Assembly (NCBI GenBank): GCA_025463215.1
Contig: JAOBWF010000146.1
Coordinates: 1 to 64,000 of the forward strand
DNA from: Acidobacteriota bacterium
GTDB taxonomy: Bacteria > Acidobacteriota > Vicinamibacteria > Vicinamibacterales > CAVVIG01
Reading direction: 5' to 3'
Length of the DNA stretch: 64,000 bases
A program made the translations under genes and the position numbers. The notes under the pieces were generated by a model. It saw only the letters and a list, made by a program, of their open reading frames with translations, was not told the DNA's origin and searched no databases. Shown here one piece after another: positions 26,700-36,094 of the stretch (the stretch's first letter is position 1; each line of letters starts with the position of its first letter).

Positions 26700-27482
26700 C
26701 TAGAGTCTGAGAAACCGCTCGCGAATGATTCGTGACTGCAGGCGGCTGACTTGCAGTGTCTGTCCGTTCGACAGCAGCGCGACGTGCGTGCCACCGGGCA
26801 TCGCATTCACCTTCGTGATCAGATCGATGTTGGCCAGCGTACCGCGACCGAGTCTGATAAAGCGTGCCGGATCCAGTCTGGCCTCGAGATCCTTCAACCG
26901 ATAGGTAATCGCGTGCCGCTCGTTCTTGATGGTCGACACATACAGGATCTCGCCTTCAGCGACGATTGACGCGATCTGCGTTACCGGGATGATGATGATT
27001 TCGTCGCGGCGCCGGACGGGGATCCGCTCGAGATACGGCCGTCTGGCCGACGACTCGTAGGTCGCAATCGCGTCAGTGAGGCGCGTGCCATGTTCCGCCA
27101 CGATCTCGGCGTGCTCGACCCGTTCCTGCGCCCGGTTCAGTGTCTCCCGAAGGCGGCGTTTGTCGACCGGTTTCAGGAGGTAGTCGACCGCATTGATCTC
27201 GAACGCGCGTACCGCGTACTCGTCGTACGCGGTGACGAACGCAATCAGCGGCATGTCGTGCTTCGTCAGCATCTGAACCACACCGATGCCATCCAGTTCC
27301 GGCATCTGCAGATCGAGCAAGGCCAGGTCGGGACGTTCCCGTTCGATCGCCGCGACCGCCTCTTCGCCCGACTGCGCCTCCGCGACGACGACGACGTCTT
27401 CGAACGAGTGGAGCAGTGCCGCGAGAAACGATCGCGCCGGGCGCTCGTCGTCGGCGATGACGATCCGCAGGCGTGCATTCAT
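26700..27482 (-). CDS. LytTR-family response regulator
   Basis: 260 aa. The receiver domain has DDE acidic residues, phospho-acceptor Asp57 in LALLDLQMPELDG, Thr in FVTAYDEYAVRAFE and Lys in VDYLLKPVDKRRL. A linker leads to a LytTR DNA-binding domain (about residues 155-258; ERIPVRRRDEIIIIPV, ITYRLKDLEARLDPARFIRLGRGTLAN, VSRLQSRIIRERF), which binds paired 9-bp sites. Its ATG overlaps the stop of the LytS-like kinase, so the two are coupled. The regulated genes are not evident. Confidence 0.93.
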   Translation of the reverse strand: MNARLRIVIADDERPARSFLAALLHSFEDVVVVAEAQSGEEAVAAIERERPDLALLDLQMPELDGIGVVQMLTKHDMPLIAFVTAYDEYAVRAFEINAVDYLLKPVDKRRLRETLNRAQERVEHAEIVAEHGTRLTDAIATYESSARRPYLERIPVRRRDEIIIIPVTQIASIVAEGEILYVSTIKNERHAITYRLKDLEARLDPARFIRLGRGTLANIDLITKVNAMPGGTHVALLSNGQTLQVSRLQSRIIRERFLRL

Positions 27483-29380
27483 GACGTACTCGTGGTCGCG
27501 AGCGCCGCAACGCGGCGGAAGTCGGCCGGCAGGCGAATCTCTACAGAGGTGCCGTCGACTGGACTGCTCGTGATTGACAGGCTCGCCGCGGCTCCGTAAT
27601 GGCAGGCGAGACGTCGCTCGACATTGGCCAGGCCGACCCCGACCGCCCGCCCGCGGCTGAGTTCGCCGGAGGTGACGCCCGGGCCGGTGTCGTGCACCAC
27701 GAGCACGAGCGCGGAATGCGGCAGCGATAAGTCCAGGCGCGCGGTCACGGTGACCTCTCCGCCGCGTAACCGGGATGAGATTCCGTGTTTGACGGCATTC
27801 TCGACGACCGGCTGCAGCAGCAGCGGTGGCACACGCAAGTCCTTGAGGGCCTGCGGGACATCGATCGCGATCCGCAGGCGTTGCTCGAATCGCGCGTGCT
27901 CGATGTCCAGGTACGATTCGATGAGTTCCACCTCGCGTCCGAGCGTCGTCAACTCACCGTCGGAGCGGAAGACGCTGCGCAGCAGCCCGGTCAGGCGCAT
28001 CAGCGTGTCGAAGGCTCGCGGCGGCGCCGTCTGAATGAGGTAGCCGATGGTCGTCAGGGCATTGAACAGAAAATGCGGATTGATCTGCGCGCGCAGAGCC
28101 CGCAGTTCGGCTTCCGTCGCGAGCTTGCCGATTTCCTGTTCGCGCATCTCGCGTGCATAGCGTTCGCGCGCCAATCGAATGGCGTCGATGCGGCGGCCGA
28201 CAAGCGACGTCACCGCTTCGATTGCCGCATGGTCGTCAGAGAGGAGCCGCCGCCCGCCAATCAGATCGCCGATCTCCAGCCGGTAATGTGGCGGTTCGGC
28301 GACTGCGATGTCCACCACGGTAGTGACGTTCGGCATCGGCCCATGGGGATCGCGGGCCGGGCCGGCTGCGTGCTCTCGCCAGCTCACGGCTCGGGCGCTG
28401 AGCGCGGGAGCCAGCCGCCCGCACACATCGTCGAGTAAAACCGCGATGTCTTGATGAAGCTGGATGCGAGTGCCGATCTCCGCTCGCAATCGGAGGTAAT
28501 CGGGCCGGTTGAGGACGATGCTATCGACGAACCATCCGACGCCGTTGCGGATCGCCGGATAGAGCAGTGCCGTGCCGACCCAGAACGTGACGAGGACGCC
28601 GACGTCCCGGGGGTCGCGGAGGGGCACCTCCGGTGAATGGATCGCGCCGATCGCCGCGACGCCCAGGAGCGCCGCGCTGACAAGGGCGAGAAGCGTCAAC
28701 GCGCGTTTCAGGAAAATGTCGGCCAGCGCGAATGGGAAGTCCTGGTAGAGGATGGCGAGCGCAAGCGGCAGCGACGCGTGATGTCCGAGCAACTCGATCG
28801 GCCAGGACGCATCGCCTCTGTGCAACTGGCTCAAGTGCAGCGCCGATACCGCAAAGATTGAGAGTGCAGCCGCCCAGAGCGCACGGCGTGCGCCGGCCTG
28901 CCGCCGGGTCACGGCGGCGAGCGGGATGACCAGCGCGATAAATGAGTACGTCAGCAGGCGCATGCCGAAGGGCGACGGCAGGGGCGCGCCCGACCATGCC
29001 GCGCCGACATGAAAGCCTGCCGCGATCGTGCTGACGAAATACGCGGTCGCGGCGACGAACTGCCTGCCCGTGCCGCGGACGCGAGTGCTATCACGCTCGT
29101 CGCGAAGCACCGAGTGAACGACCACAGCGGGCAGAAACCCAAGCGCCGAAAACCCCGCCGCGACCAGAAGCGTGAACGGCCCCGCAATGCCGACTTTCGG
29201 CAGTTCGTACGCAGGCAAGGCACACAGATTCCAGATCAGGCCAAGCAGCGCGGTACTCAGCAAAAGCGGGTCGATGCGCGACCCTTGGCTGGCACGGCCC
29301 GCCCGGGCGACCATCGCCAGCAGCATCGCGTACAGGACCACGCCGGTGATCAAGCAGACCAGGTTCAGCAGTTCGCCCAT
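27479..29380 (-). CDS. LytS-type sensor histidine kinase
   Basis: 633 aa. About eight hydrophobic segments fill residues 1-290. A soluble linker of about 120 residues follows without a domain I can name, then a His-kinase dimerisation segment of the LytS type, LRAQINPHFLFNALTTIGYLI, where the His of NPHF is phosphorylated. The ATPase N-box LLLQPVVENAVKHGI and G-boxes VVHDTGPGV and GVGLANVERRL are intact. It stands upstream of and overlaps the LytTR regulator (ATGA), forming a two-gene unit. The signal is unknown; the membrane region is not the 5TM LytS domain by eye. Confidence 0.9.
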   Translation of the reverse strand: MGELLNLVCLITGVVLYAMLLAMVARAGRASQGSRIDPLLLSTALLGLIWNLCALPAYELPKVGIAGPFTLLVAAGFSALGFLPAVVVHSVLRDERDSTRVRGTGRQFVAATAYFVSTIAAGFHVGAAWSGAPLPSPFGMRLLTYSFIALVIPLAAVTRRQAGARRALWAAALSIFAVSALHLSQLHRGDASWPIELLGHHASLPLALAILYQDFPFALADIFLKRALTLLALVSAALLGVAAIGAIHSPEVPLRDPRDVGVLVTFWVGTALLYPAIRNGVGWFVDSIVLNRPDYLRLRAEIGTRIQLHQDIAVLLDDVCGRLAPALSARAVSWREHAAGPARDPHGPMPNVTTVVDIAVAEPPHYRLEIGDLIGGRRLLSDDHAAIEAVTSLVGRRIDAIRLARERYAREMREQEIGKLATEAELRALRAQINPHFLFNALTTIGYLIQTAPPRAFDTLMRLTGLLRSVFRSDGELTTLGREVELIESYLDIEHARFEQRLRIAIDVPQALKDLRVPPLLLQPVVENAVKHGISSRLRGGEVTVTARLDLSLPHSALVLVVHDTGPGVTSGELSRGRAVGVGLANVERRLACHYGAAASLSITSSPVDGTSVEIRLPADFRRVAALATTSTS

Positions 29381-30056
29381 TGCCCTTCTCTTACGCGTCC
29401 ACCCTACGTGTCATCGGCCGTGCGACGGAACCCGAACCGCATCGGCGGTCCTGTTCGCCAGATGAATGGTCGTTCGGGCCGCACGAACGCGGATCCGCAT
29501 TGTAGGCCGAGGCTGCCGGGACTACCACGATGCTCCCTCGCACCCACGTCACGACTCGTGGGGGCCCTGCGGACTGTTCGATGGCGCCGAGCGACCGTTC
29601 ATTCCGTGTCGGTCGCGTGGATCCGTCTGGCTTGCGGGCATTCACGGCGGTAATTGAGGCGTTTCTCTGAAAAGAGCTCCTCTCTTGATCGGCGGTATTT
29701 CGCCATCCTCTCGACGATCGTTGTGCTGGCGTCGAGTGACTGTTGTTGAGGACGGTGATCTGTCCTCGTTTGTCCTACGGTCTCCAGTTACTGCCGAGCC
29801 GATACTTATGCTAGCTCCCACAAACTCGGCAACCGTATGAACGAGCCGAGCGCCGTCGACACGGCGCTCATGAAGAGGTTCTGAAAGCGAGTGACAGCGC
29901 CATGCTCGCGGATCGATTTGAACGGCAGGCCTACGGCGTTCACGAACGAACACGGACCTCTTGCCGGACGCACAGCGTGCGATTGATCGCTGCGGCGAAC
30001 AATCGCTCGATCGCCTGCGGGCGGACGCGCGAGCCTGGCCCTGAGCCGGGGTCCTA
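29381..30056. other. Long divergent intergenic region between lytS-like and che operons
   Basis: 676 bases with no gene I can support. It holds an inverted repeat CGTTCG-7-CGAACG at 29472-29490 and a perfect 8-bp stem with 4-base loop at 29849-29868 (AGCGCCGT, CGAC, ACGGCGCT). A single 9-mer matching the LytTR half-site pattern lies at 29594-29602, without a second copy at the expected spacing. The length suggests divergent promoters plus regulation. Confidence 0.45.
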
Positions 30057-30512
30057 ATGGGGGACGGACGCGAGTCGGCGTTGCTGTGCCGGGTGCGAGG
30101 GCTCCTGTGCGCGCTTCCCTTGGAGCACGTCCACGAAACGATGCGGCCGCTGACGATCGAGCCGATCGCCGGCGTGCCGTCCTTCCTTCAGGGGCTCGCG
30201 GTCATCAGAGGGGCGGTCGTCCCGGTCATCGATGCCGCGTTGCTTCTCAGCGGTGAAGCTTCCCAGCCCACGCGATTCGTGACGATCAAGGCCGGGCACC
30301 GGCGCATCGCACTCGCCGTCGATGCCGTGCTCGGCATCAGAACCATTCCGTCAGCGTCGCTCGATGCGCTGCCGCTGCTGTTTCACGATGCCGCCCTCGA
30401 CGCCGTGTCGGCGGTCGGCACCCTCGATTCCGAGCTCATGCTCGTGTTGCGTGGCGCCCGCGTCGTCCCCGAGCACGTCTGGGCCGCGATCGACGCGGAC
30501 GGCTCGGCATGA
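30057..30512 (+). CDS. CheW-like coupling protein
   Basis: 151 aa covering one CheW domain: SALLCRVRGLLCALPLEHVHETMRP, the conserved PSFLQGLAVIRGAVVPVID, and IALAVDAVLGIRTI. CheW joins receptors to the CheA kinase in the cytoplasmic array. It is the first gene of a seven-gene plus-strand operon, and its stop overlaps the CheR start (ATGA). In order and content this operon resembles the Wsp system, where this gene corresponds to WspB. Confidence 0.88.
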   Translation: MGDGRESALLCRVRGLLCALPLEHVHETMRPLTIEPIAGVPSFLQGLAVIRGAVVPVIDAALLLSGEASQPTRFVTIKAGHRRIALAVDAVLGIRTIPSASLDALPLLFHDAALDAVSAVGTLDSELMLVLRGARVVPEHVWAAIDADGSA

Positions 30513-32035
30513 CCCCAAGCGTCACCGCCCTTGACACCGAGCGATTTCGCGCCGTTATCGCCGGTCGCCTCGGGCTCCACTTCGATCGGTCGAAGCTGGG
30601 GATGCTGACCGACGTGCTTCGGCGCAGGATGACCGCCTGTGGCCTCTCCGCGCCTAGGTATCTCGCCGGCCTCGAGCGGGACCGCTTCGACGACGACGTC
30701 GGGCCGCTGTCACAGGAGCTGACGGTCGCCGAGACCTATTTCTTCCGGAACACCGATCAATTCCACGCGTTCAGAGACATCGCGTTGCCCGATCGCATGA
30801 GCGCCGACACTGGAGGCCGGCGCCTGCGCATCCTCTCGGCCGGCTGCGCCTCCGGCGAGGAAGCCTACTCCGTCGGGATTTTCCTTCGAGACGCGCTCGA
30901 TTCGTCCTGGGATGCCACCGTCCTCGGTGTGGACGTCAACCCCGCCGTGGTGCGCCAGGCGAAACGCGCGCGCTACTCGACATGGGCGCTGCGCGAGACG
31001 CCGCACGAGGTGCAGCAGCGCTGCTTCAGGCCGGACGGACGCGAGTTCGTGCTCGACGAAGCGATGCGATCAGCCGTGACATTCGAGGCGCGCAATCTTG
31101 CCCAGGACGATTCGCAGTTCTGGAAAGCCGACAGCTACGACGTCGTGTTCTTCCGCAACGTCGTCATGTATTTCACCCATGCGCCGGCGCAGTCCGTTGT
31201 GGCCCGCATCGCTCGGGCGCTCAAACCGGGCGGATATCTCTTCCTCGGACACGCGGAGACGCTGCGAGGACTCTCGGCCGCTTTTCACCTGCGTCACACA
31301 CACGAGACGTTCTACTACCAGCGGAAGGATCAGCTCGAATCCCCGGCGCGCTCGTGGACGACGGGTGCGCAGTCGCCTCGACTCGATCGCGCGGCTGTCG
31401 ACTCTGGCGACACGGCTGATACGTGGGTCGAGGCGATCGGCCGTGCGACCGCCCGCGTCGAGTGTCTGACAGGTTCCGTTCAACCGTCGGCCTCCCTCGT
31501 GGCGGGCTCGACAGCGGCCGAAGCAGCGCCCGCCTGGGATCTCGGCGAGGCATTCGATCTCTTGCGCGAGGAACGGTTCACGGAAGCATCGGAGCTCGTT
31601 CGGCACCTGCCGCCGGAGTCCAGACGCGATCCGGACGTGCTTCTGCTGAGCGCGGTATTGCACACGAACGGCGGACGGTGGAGTGAAGCGGAGCAGGCGT
31701 CCCTTCGCCTGCTCGACCTGGACGAGTTGAGTGCGGGCGCGCACTACCTGCTGGCACTGTGCCGCGAAGGCGCGCTCGATCGATCGGGCGCGCTGCATCA
31801 CGATCATGTGGCTGTGTATCTGGATCCCGGGTTCGCCATGCCTCATCTGCACCTGGGCCTCCTGGCGCGGCGCGCCGGTGACCGCGCGGCCGCGCAGCGG
31901 GCACTCGGACAGGCGTTGCCACTGCTCCAGCGGGAGGATGGCTCTCGCCTGCTCCTGTTTGGCGGCGGATTCAACCGGGAAACACTGGTCGCCTTGTGTC
32001 GGACCGAGCTGGTCGGCTGTGGCGGCCACCCATGA
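30509..32035 (+). CDS. cheR: CheR-type MCP methyltransferase with C-terminal TPR-like region
   Basis: 508 aa. Residues about 10-270 are a CheR: an N-terminal helical part, then the SAM-binding site with LRILSAGCASGEEAYSVGI, VLGVDVNPAVVRQAKRARY, YDVVFFRNVVMYF and YLFLGHAETLRGLSAAF. It methylates glutamates of the receptor. The remaining ~200 residues are helical and TPR-like (FDLLREERFTEASELVRHLPPESRRDPDVLLLSAVLH; AMPHLHLGLLARRAGDRAAAQRALGQA), as in WspC and FrzF-type methyltransferases, and probably regulate or localise it. It overlaps both neighbours by ATGA junctions. Confidence 0.93.
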   Translation: MTPSVTALDTERFRAVIAGRLGLHFDRSKLGMLTDVLRRRMTACGLSAPRYLAGLERDRFDDDVGPLSQELTVAETYFFRNTDQFHAFRDIALPDRMSADTGGRRLRILSAGCASGEEAYSVGIFLRDALDSSWDATVLGVDVNPAVVRQAKRARYSTWALRETPHEVQQRCFRPDGREFVLDEAMRSAVTFEARNLAQDDSQFWKADSYDVVFFRNVVMYFTHAPAQSVVARIARALKPGGYLFLGHAETLRGLSAAFHLRHTHETFYYQRKDQLESPARSWTTGAQSPRLDRAAVDSGDTADTWVEAIGRATARVECLTGSVQPSASLVAGSTAAEAAPAWDLGEAFDLLREERFTEASELVRHLPPESRRDPDVLLLSAVLHTNGGRWSEAEQASLRLLDLDELSAGAHYLLALCREGALDRSGALHHDHVAVYLDPGFAMPHLHLGLLARRAGDRAAAQRALGQALPLLQREDGSRLLLFGGGFNRETLVALCRTELVGCGGHP

Positions 32036-32556
32036 GCGCCGACGACGACCGCTTCAACGATCTCGCTGTGGCCTTGCGGCGAGAGTTCGACCAATCCTTC
32101 ACGCGTGCCCCGAGCGGCGCAGCGGCGGCTCTCGTGGATCTTCTCGCCGTCGGTCTCGGAGGCGATGAATACGTGCTTCGCCTCACCGACGTGTCCGGTC
32201 TCTTTACCAACAAGACGGTGACATGGTTGCCAAGCGCCGTGGCCGCACTGCTCGGCATCGCAGGGTTTCGCGGCACCGTCCTTCCCGTGTACGACCTCGG
32301 GATGCTGCTGGGGAAGCCGAAGACGGCCGCGCCGCGCTGGCTGGCGGTGGCTGCGGCCGCTCCAGTCGCCTTCGCGTTCGAGGCGTTCCATGGCTTCCTG
32401 CGTGAGCGTCCCGAGGCCATCGTCTCCGAAGCCCGCGAGGGAAGCGGGCGCCATATCCGGGAGATGCTGCTACACGAAGTAACGCGGCCGATCGTTGACC
32501 TGCCATCAGTTCTCGATGTGCTCGTGAACCGCGGCGGATCGACCGGCCTGAGCTGA
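32032..32556 (+). CDS. Second CheW-like coupling protein
   Basis: 174 aa from the ATG overlapping the CheR stop. After about 45 N-terminal residues it shows a CheW fold: YVLRLTDVSGLFTNKTVTWLP, LLGIAGFRGTVLPVYDLGMLLG, and VAFAFEAFHGFLR. It corresponds to WspD in position. Two CheW proteins in one operon are common in alternative chemosensory systems, where each may couple a different receptor or kinase. Confidence 0.85.
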   Translation: MSADDDRFNDLAVALRREFDQSFTRAPSGAAAALVDLLAVGLGGDEYVLRLTDVSGLFTNKTVTWLPSAVAALLGIAGFRGTVLPVYDLGMLLGKPKTAAPRWLAVAAAAPVAFAFEAFHGFLRERPEAIVSEAREGSGRHIREMLLHEVTRPIVDLPSVLDVLVNRGGSTGLS

Positions 32557-32577
32557 CGGACTGACAGAGGAGCCGAG

Positions 32578-34041
32578 ATGTGGACATTTGGCAAGAAGGT
32601 GGCGGCTGGATTCGCGATCGCGTTCGCGCTGCTGGCGATGATCGGCGTGGTTGCCTATCGCAGCATCGACTCCTTGACGAGGACGAGCTATCTGGTCGCC
32701 CACACGCACGACGTGTTGGAAGAGAGCGCCAATCTTCTCGGTGACTTGAAAGATGCGGAAACCGGCCAGCGCGGGTTCCTGATTACCGGCGACACCGCGT
32801 TCCTCGAGCCGTATCAAGCCGCGCTGTCGTCCCTTCCCGAACGCGTCAAGGACCTCAGGACTCTGACGGCTGACAATCCGAACCAGCAGCGGCGCATCGA
32901 CGAAGCGGGGCCCATCATTGCCGCGAAGCTGGCCGAGTTGAAACGAACGATCGATCTGCGTCGGACGGCCGGCTTCGATCCCGCGGCAAAGATCGTCGCC
33001 GCCGGCGAGGGCAAAAGCGCGATGGACAACCTGCGCCGGGTGCTCAGCCAGGTGGATTCGGAGGAGCGCGGTCTGCTCAGGGAGCGCGCCGCCGACGTGG
33101 AAGCGGCGGTGCGCGGCGGCACGGTCGCGATCCTCGGAGGTACGCTGATCGCTCTGCTGTTCGTCTCCGCCGTGGCGTGGTACCTGACGCACACGTTGAG
33201 CCGGCAGATCGGCACCGCGGTCGGTCAAGTCCAATCATCGTCGGCAGAATTGCAGGCGGTCGCCACCCAGCAAGCCACCGGATCGAAGGAGCAGTCGACG
33301 GCGATGAGCGAAATCAGCACGACCATCAGCGAGCTGCTCGCGACATCGCGCCAGATCATGCAAAGCGCGCAACGGGTGGCGCAGATCGCCGAGCAGACCG
33401 CCGCCGCGGCGCGGTCGGGTGATCAGACGGTCGGCAGCGCGCACACCGCGATTGCGGCGATCCGTCGCCAGGTGGACTTGATCGTGAGCCACATGCTCGA
33501 GCTCGGCAAGAAGTCGCAGCAGATCGGAGCGGTGTTGGAGATCGTGACGGAGCTCGCCGAGCAGACGAACATTCTCTCCATCAATGCGACGATCGAGGCG
33601 GTTGGAGCCGGGGAAGCCGGTAAACGCTTCGCTGTGGTCGCCGAGGAAATTCGAAAATTGTCCGACCGCGTGGGCGCGTCGGCCAAGCAGATCCGCGGCC
33701 TCATCGAGGACGTCCGCAGCGCCGTCAATACGACGGTGATGGCCACGGAAACCGGCTCCAAGGCCGTTGATGCGGGCTCGAAGCAGTTCGACCATGTCGC
33801 GGTGTCCTTCAAGCAGATCGCGGATCTGGTGATCACCACGACCGATGCGGCGAGAGAAATCGAGCTCTCGACCAAGCAGCAGATGACCGCGGTCGAGCAG
33901 GTGAACGTCGCGATGGGCAATGTCGCGCAGGCATCGAAGGAGACCGAAGCCAGCTCCGGGCAGACCCAGCAGACCGCCGCCGAACTGGCGGTGCTATCGA
34001 AAGACCTGCTCCGTCTGGTGCAGCGGCAGGCGAGTACGTAG
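32578..34041 (+). CDS. Methyl-accepting chemotaxis protein with CHASE3 sensor domain
   Basis: 487 aa. A membrane helix (about 7-28), a periplasmic CHASE3 domain (about 35-180, with LKDAETGQRGFLITGDTAFLEPY), a second helix (about 183-205), and then a cytoplasmic coiled coil with no obvious HAMP domain. The signalling tip reads EIVTELAEQTNILSINATIEA then GAGEAGKRFAVVAEEIRKLSDR; the usual NAAIEAARAGE is altered to NATIEAVGAGE. CHASE3 domains are found in receptors such as WspA-like proteins that sense surface or envelope state. It is the only receptor of this operon. Confidence 0.92.
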   Translation: MWTFGKKVAAGFAIAFALLAMIGVVAYRSIDSLTRTSYLVAHTHDVLEESANLLGDLKDAETGQRGFLITGDTAFLEPYQAALSSLPERVKDLRTLTADNPNQQRRIDEAGPIIAAKLAELKRTIDLRRTAGFDPAAKIVAAGEGKSAMDNLRRVLSQVDSEERGLLRERAADVEAAVRGGTVAILGGTLIALLFVSAVAWYLTHTLSRQIGTAVGQVQSSSAELQAVATQQATGSKEQSTAMSEISTTISELLATSRQIMQSAQRVAQIAEQTAAAARSGDQTVGSAHTAIAAIRRQVDLIVSHMLELGKKSQQIGAVLEIVTELAEQTNILSINATIEAVGAGEAGKRFAVVAEEIRKLSDRVGASAKQIRGLIEDVRSAVNTTVMATETGSKAVDAGSKQFDHVAVSFKQIADLVITTTDAAREIELSTKQQMTAVEQVNVAMGNVAQASKETEASSGQTQQTAAELAVLSKDLLRLVQRQAST

Positions 34042-34042
34042 C

Positions 34043-36094
34043 GTGGCCGGGAGTTCTGACAAGTATTTTCGCGTCGAGGCCCGGGAGATCCTGGAGCAAC
34101 TCGGGCGGAGTGCGCTCGATCTCGAGAAGGGCGATTCCGCATCCGACGCCGTCGCGCGGATCCTGCGCCTGGCTCATACGCTCAAAGGGGCGGCACGCGT
34201 CGTCAAGCGGCGCGAGATCGCGGAGCTCGCGCATGCGCTGGAGGATGCGCTGGCCCCGGTCCGGAGCACGGCGGCCGCCATACCGCGCGACCTGGTCGAT
34301 CGCGTGCTCGCGCTCGTCGATCGCATCGGCGATCATGTCGGCCAGCTCACGGCACCCGCATCGGCCGCGGCGCCGTCGCGACCGGACCAGCCGGAGCGGT
34401 CGCTCACGACGTTCCGCCCGGCGACCGACGATCTCGACGCGCTGCTGGCCGGGGTCTTCGAGACGGAGGCTCGCCTCGCAGCGCTGCGGCCCACACTGGC
34501 AGGTGTCGAGCGGGCCGGCCACCTCGCGACGCTCGTGGCCGATCAGCTGGTCCGGTCTCGTGACGGAGAAAGCGAGCGAAGCAGCGGTCAACTCGATCGT
34601 GACCGGACCAGGTCGATGGCCGAACAGCTCCGAGGCACGATCGGTGCGATCGCCCGCGACTTGACGTCGGGCTTCGATCAGCTCGACCGCGAATTCAGCG
34701 AGGTCCGCGAAGGAGTCGAGCGCCTGCGGCTCACCCCTGCCGGATCGCTTTTCACGTTCCTGGAACGGGCGACGCGCGACGCTGCGGCAGCTCTCGGCAA
34801 GCGCGTCATCTTCGACGCGCACGGCGGAGATGTCCGCGTCGACGCCGTCGTTCTCAACGTGGTCCAGGGCGCGCTGTTGCACATCGTCCGGAATGCCGTG
34901 GCTCACGGCATCGAACATCCGGGCGACAGACAGGCCGCCGGCAAGCCGGTCGACGGACGCGTGACGCTCCACGTGTCCCAGCGCGGCCGGCTGGCATCGT
35001 TCACGTGTGCCGACGATGGGCGCGGCATCGACCTCGACGCCGTGCGGCGCATCGCGCAGCGGCGGGGGCTCGTCCTCGACGACCACGTCGCGACCGAGGC
35101 GGAGGATCTGCTGGGCGTGCTCTTGAAGGGCGGCATCAGCACGACACAGACGGTGACCGACGTATCGGGCCGAGGCATCGGACTGGATGTCGTCCGCGAC
35201 GCGGCCGAGCGCCTGGGCGGCACCGTCACCGCGCACACGGAAGCGTCCGCCGGGACGACGATCGAGCTCGTGGTGCCCTTGTCGATCGTCTCGTTTCGGG
35301 CGCTGACCGTCGAAGTGCTCGGCCGACGCGTGGCGATCCCCCTGGATGCGGTGCGAGGGACATTGCGGCTCGTGCCACGCGATATCGTGCGCACCGAACA
35401 GCAGGCGTCGATTCTCTTCGACGGGCACGCGATTCCGCTCGCGTCGCTGCAACAGGTTCTCGATCCCTCGTGTCCGCCAGCGCGAGATCAGGTGTACTCG
35501 GTGATCGTGGTGCAGGGAAACGCGGGCATCGCGGCCTTCAGCGTCGACCGGATCGTGGAGACGGCGCAGATCGTCATGCGTCCGCTGCCGGCTCTGGCCA
35601 GGGCGACAGCCGTCGTGGCCGGCGCGGCACTCGACGCCGTGGGCGTGCCGCAATTGATTCTCGACCCCGACAGCCTCATCGCCGGTGCGCGGCGTGAGGA
35701 CAGGGCCGCGATCGACGCGGCCGTGTCTCGACTGCCGCTCTTGGTCGTCGACGATTCGCTCACGACGCGGATGCTCGAGCAGAGCATCCTCGAGTCGGCC
35801 GGCTACCGCGTCGAGCTGGCGACGTCGGGCGAAGAGGGGCTCGAGAAGGTCCGGGCGGCACGCTATGCACTGATTCTTGTCGACGTGGAAATGCCCGGCA
35901 TGGACGGGTTCACGTTCATCGAACGGATCCGCGCGGACCCCGAGCTGCGCGACATCCCCGCCATCCTCGTTACGTCGCGCAATGCACCGGACGATCTGCA
36001 GCGGGGACGGGATGTCGGCGCCCAGGGATACATGGTCAAGAGTGAATTCGCTCAAGGTGTGCTCCTCGAGCAGATCCGTGCGCTGGTCGGGTGA
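34043..36094 (+). CDS. cheA: CheA-type histidine kinase with C-terminal receiver (WspE-like)
   Basis: 683 aa, starting at a GTG two bases past the receptor stop, with AGGCGAG upstream. Hpt domain with LAHTLKGAARVVKRRE (His45), a long linker (about 110-250), the ATPase domain (LLHIVRNAVAHGIEHPG, CADDGRGIDLDAV, VSGRGIGLDVVRDAAERLGG), a CheW domain (about 420-555) and a receiver (about 565-683) with VVDDS, VDVEMPGMDG and Lys in GYMVKSE. It autophosphorylates and passes phosphate to the receivers of itself, CheB and probably the hybrid kinase. CheA-REC fusions mark Wsp, Frz and related non-flagellar systems. Its stop overlaps the CheB start (TGATG). Confidence 0.94.
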   Translation: MAGSSDKYFRVEAREILEQLGRSALDLEKGDSASDAVARILRLAHTLKGAARVVKRREIAELAHALEDALAPVRSTAAAIPRDLVDRVLALVDRIGDHVGQLTAPASAAAPSRPDQPERSLTTFRPATDDLDALLAGVFETEARLAALRPTLAGVERAGHLATLVADQLVRSRDGESERSSGQLDRDRTRSMAEQLRGTIGAIARDLTSGFDQLDREFSEVREGVERLRLTPAGSLFTFLERATRDAAAALGKRVIFDAHGGDVRVDAVVLNVVQGALLHIVRNAVAHGIEHPGDRQAAGKPVDGRVTLHVSQRGRLASFTCADDGRGIDLDAVRRIAQRRGLVLDDHVATEAEDLLGVLLKGGISTTQTVTDVSGRGIGLDVVRDAAERLGGTVTAHTEASAGTTIELVVPLSIVSFRALTVEVLGRRVAIPLDAVRGTLRLVPRDIVRTEQQASILFDGHAIPLASLQQVLDPSCPPARDQVYSVIVVQGNAGIAAFSVDRIVETAQIVMRPLPALARATAVVAGAALDAVGVPQLILDPDSLIAGARREDRAAIDAAVSRLPLLVVDDSLTTRMLEQSILESAGYRVELATSGEEGLEKVRAARYALILVDVEMPGMDGFTFIERIRADPELRDIPAILVTSRNAPDDLQRGRDVGAQGYMVKSEFAQGVLLEQIRALVG

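Noticed and set aside
29594-29602. LytTR binding site (ACCGTTCAT)
   Set aside because: Only one half-site; no second copy 10-13 bases away, and it lies more than 200 bases from the lytS start.
29808-29815. Sigma-28-like -10 box (GCCGATAC) before the che operon
   Set aside because: No TAAA-type -35 at the needed spacing, and the operon does not look flagellar.
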